Assembly (NCBI GenBank): GCA_017743585.1
Contig: JAGHYP010000142.1
Coordinates: 1 to 7,216, forward strand
DNA length: 7,216 nt
DNA from: Chloroflexota bacterium
GTDB taxonomy: Bacteria > Chloroflexota > Anaerolineae > Aggregatilineales > UBA2796
Direction of reading: 5' to 3'
The notes under the pieces are model-generated. The model saw only the letters and a program-made list of their open reading frames with translations, did no database searches and had not been told where the DNA came from. The translations under genes were made by a program, and so were the position numbers. Shown here piece after piece: positions 6,188 through 7,216 of this stretch; the first letter of the stretch is position 1, and every line of letters begins with the position of its first letter.

Positions 6188-6451
6188 ATGTCAGACGCTT
6201 TCGAGGCACTCAAAGCAAAACTTGCTCAGACAGGCTCGCTGACCGACGAAGAGATCGCCGCCGCTGACCTAACCGAGGAACAGAAGCTGTGGCTGAACGC
6301 TGAACGCTACGCCAGACAACGCAATGCAGGCGAGACCGTGACGCTGGAACAGTATCTTGAGGCAAACAAAGTGCTGGATAGCGCGCCCGAAGGCAGCCCT
6401 GAGTATGAAGCTGCTCGGAAAATTGTGGAGCGTTACGAGCAACAAGCGTGA
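6188..6451 (+). CDS. Small acidic helical protein of unknown function
   Basis: I do not recognise this 87-residue protein. It has no signal peptide, membrane segment or cysteine, so it should be cytoplasmic. It reads as several short helices: SDAFEALKAKLAQTG, then LTDEEIAAADLTEEQKLWLNAERYARQRN (18-46), then VTLEQYLEANKVLDS (51-65), and PEYEAARKIVERYEQQA at the end. LTDEEIAAADLTEEQK is a repeated turn-helix pattern (LTDEE, LTEEQ) of the sort seen in small protein-binding domains, which is only a suggestion. A near-consensus Shine-Dalgarno and a normal start support expression. It lies 87 nt after galT on the same strand and ends 17 nt before the convergent dehydrogenase gene. Confidence 0.72.
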   Translation: MSDAFEALKAKLAQTGSLTDEEIAAADLTEEQKLWLNAERYARQRNAGETVTLEQYLEANKVLDSAPEGSPEYEAARKIVERYEQQA

Positions 6452-6455
6452 TGAG

Positions 6456-6473
6456 CCTGCGCAGCGCGCTAGG
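6456..6473. terminator. Weak hairpin between convergent genes
   Basis: CCTGCGC, loop AGC, then GCGC-T-AGG can form a 7-bp stem with one bulged T, overlapping the dehydrogenase stop codon. There is no T-run on either strand, so it could at best act as a factor-assisted or weak bidirectional terminator. Confidence 0.2.
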
Positions 6474-7216
6474 GCATGACCAGCCCGCCATCCACGTGCA
6501 GAGCCTGCCCTGTCACAAAGCGCGCTGCGTCTGAGCATAGAAACAAGACGACCGCTGCCACCTCTTCAGGCGTGCCGAATCTGCCCTGCGGATTCTGCGG
6601 CACGGCGGGCAGCGGCATATCCGGCAACGCAATCTCAGCGGGGCACACAGCGTTCACGCGGATGCCGTGCGGCGCTAATTCGCGCGCCGCTTCGCGAGTC
6701 AGGCCGATGATGCCCGCCTTGCTGGCGACGTATGGCGCGTGATTGGCGAGCGGCAGCGGATGTCCGTAGGCGCTTGCGAGATTGACGATCACGCCGCCGC
6801 CTTCATCCAACATGACGCGACTGGCGAGCTGCGTCATGAAGAACGTGCCCGTCAGATTGATCTCGATGATGCGCCGCCAGTCGTACTCGTCAATTTTGAC
6901 AAGCGGCGCGGCGCGGAATGTGCCCGCTGCGTTCACCAAGATGTGCAGGTGTGAGAAGCGGTCGCGCACGGCTTCGATCATCGCCGCCGCCTGATATCTA
7001 TTCGAGACATCGCCTTGGAACGCAAACGCCGTGCCGCCTCGTGCCTCGATTTCTTCCACCAAAGCGTCGGAGCGATCCGGGTTCAGGTCACCGATAGCGA
7101 CTGCTGCGCCGCTGGCAGCCAAAGCGAGGCTGATGGCGCGACCGACGCCGCCGGCGCCGCCTGTGACCAGCGCCACCTTGCCGCGCAAGTCAGTCGAGAA
7201 TGGCGCGCTGTAGCTC
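6469..7216 (-). CDS. Short-chain dehydrogenase/reductase, classical type (5' end outside window)
   Basis: The protein is a classical SDR: a soluble NAD(P)H-dependent oxidoreductase with a Rossmann fold. Numbering from the TTG at 7188, it has the cofactor motif TGGAGGVG (9-16), an acidic residue at the end of strand 2 (GDLNPD, D34) that favours NAD(H), GDV (59-61), NAAG (86-89), N111 in INLTG, catalytic S139, Y153 and K157 (YVASK), and the ending ALHVDGG. The usual PG after the sixth strand is PA (VCPAEI), and the substrate loop before GRFGTPEEVA is shorter than in FabG-like enzymes. The substrate cannot be told. The frame stays open upstream of the TTG (SYSAPFSTDLRGKVALVTG) to the window edge, and no ATG or GTG is in frame, so the true start is probably outside. 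It is convergent with the small gene at 6188. Confidence 0.92.
   Translation of the reverse strand, partial: SYSAPFSTDLRGKVALVTGGAGGVGRAISLALAASGAAVAIGDLNPDRSDALVEEIEARGGTAFAFQGDVSNRYQAAAMIEAVRDRFSHLHILVNAAGTFRAAPLVKIDEYDWRRIIEINLTGTFFMTQLASRVMLDEGGGVIVNLASAYGHPLPLANHAPYVASKAGIIGLTREAARELAPHGIRVNAVCPAEIALPDMPLPAVPQNPQGRFGTPEEVAAVVLFLCSDAARFVTGQALHVDGGLVMP

Overview
The window looks like a bacterial chromosome segment, GC-rich and dense in GCGC words, with tightly packed genes and some GTG starts. The style of the proteins (a lipoprotein cyclophilin next to tsaD, a GT-C membrane glycosyltransferase) suggests Chloroflexota or a similar lineage. That is an impression from protein style, not from a marker gene, so I hold it with modest confidence. 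I see no phage, transposon, CRISPR array, tRNA or rRNA.

Layout. Bases 1-4777 are a co-directional plus-strand run that is probably one transcription unit. It holds the 3' end of an SbcD/Mre11-type nuclease gene; a GT-C membrane glycosyltransferase starting 2 nt after it; a small degenerate receiver-like protein; a short gene that appears broken by one frameshift (about 2583-2983), whose ends overlap both neighbours by the TGATG and ATGA patterns; a lipoprotein cyclophilin; and tsaD. The intergenic stretch 4778-5053 separates this run from galT. It carries two candidate promoters and a cluster of inverted repeats, including an 18-bp perfect palindrome that overlaps the weak Shine-Dalgarno of galT. 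galT (5054-6100) is a full-length, E. coli-like enzyme. A small helical protein of unknown function (6188-6451) follows, with a strong ribosome binding site. A short-chain dehydrogenase gene lies convergently on the minus strand (6469-7216) and runs off the right edge.

How the genes relate. The functions are mixed: DNA repair, surface or envelope glycan building, protein folding outside the membrane, tRNA t6A modification and galactose metabolism. I see no defence or secondary-metabolite system. The points most worth a second look are the broken gene with its tandem repeat at the frame break, the receiver-like protein that has lost most of its active-site residues, and the structured galT leader.
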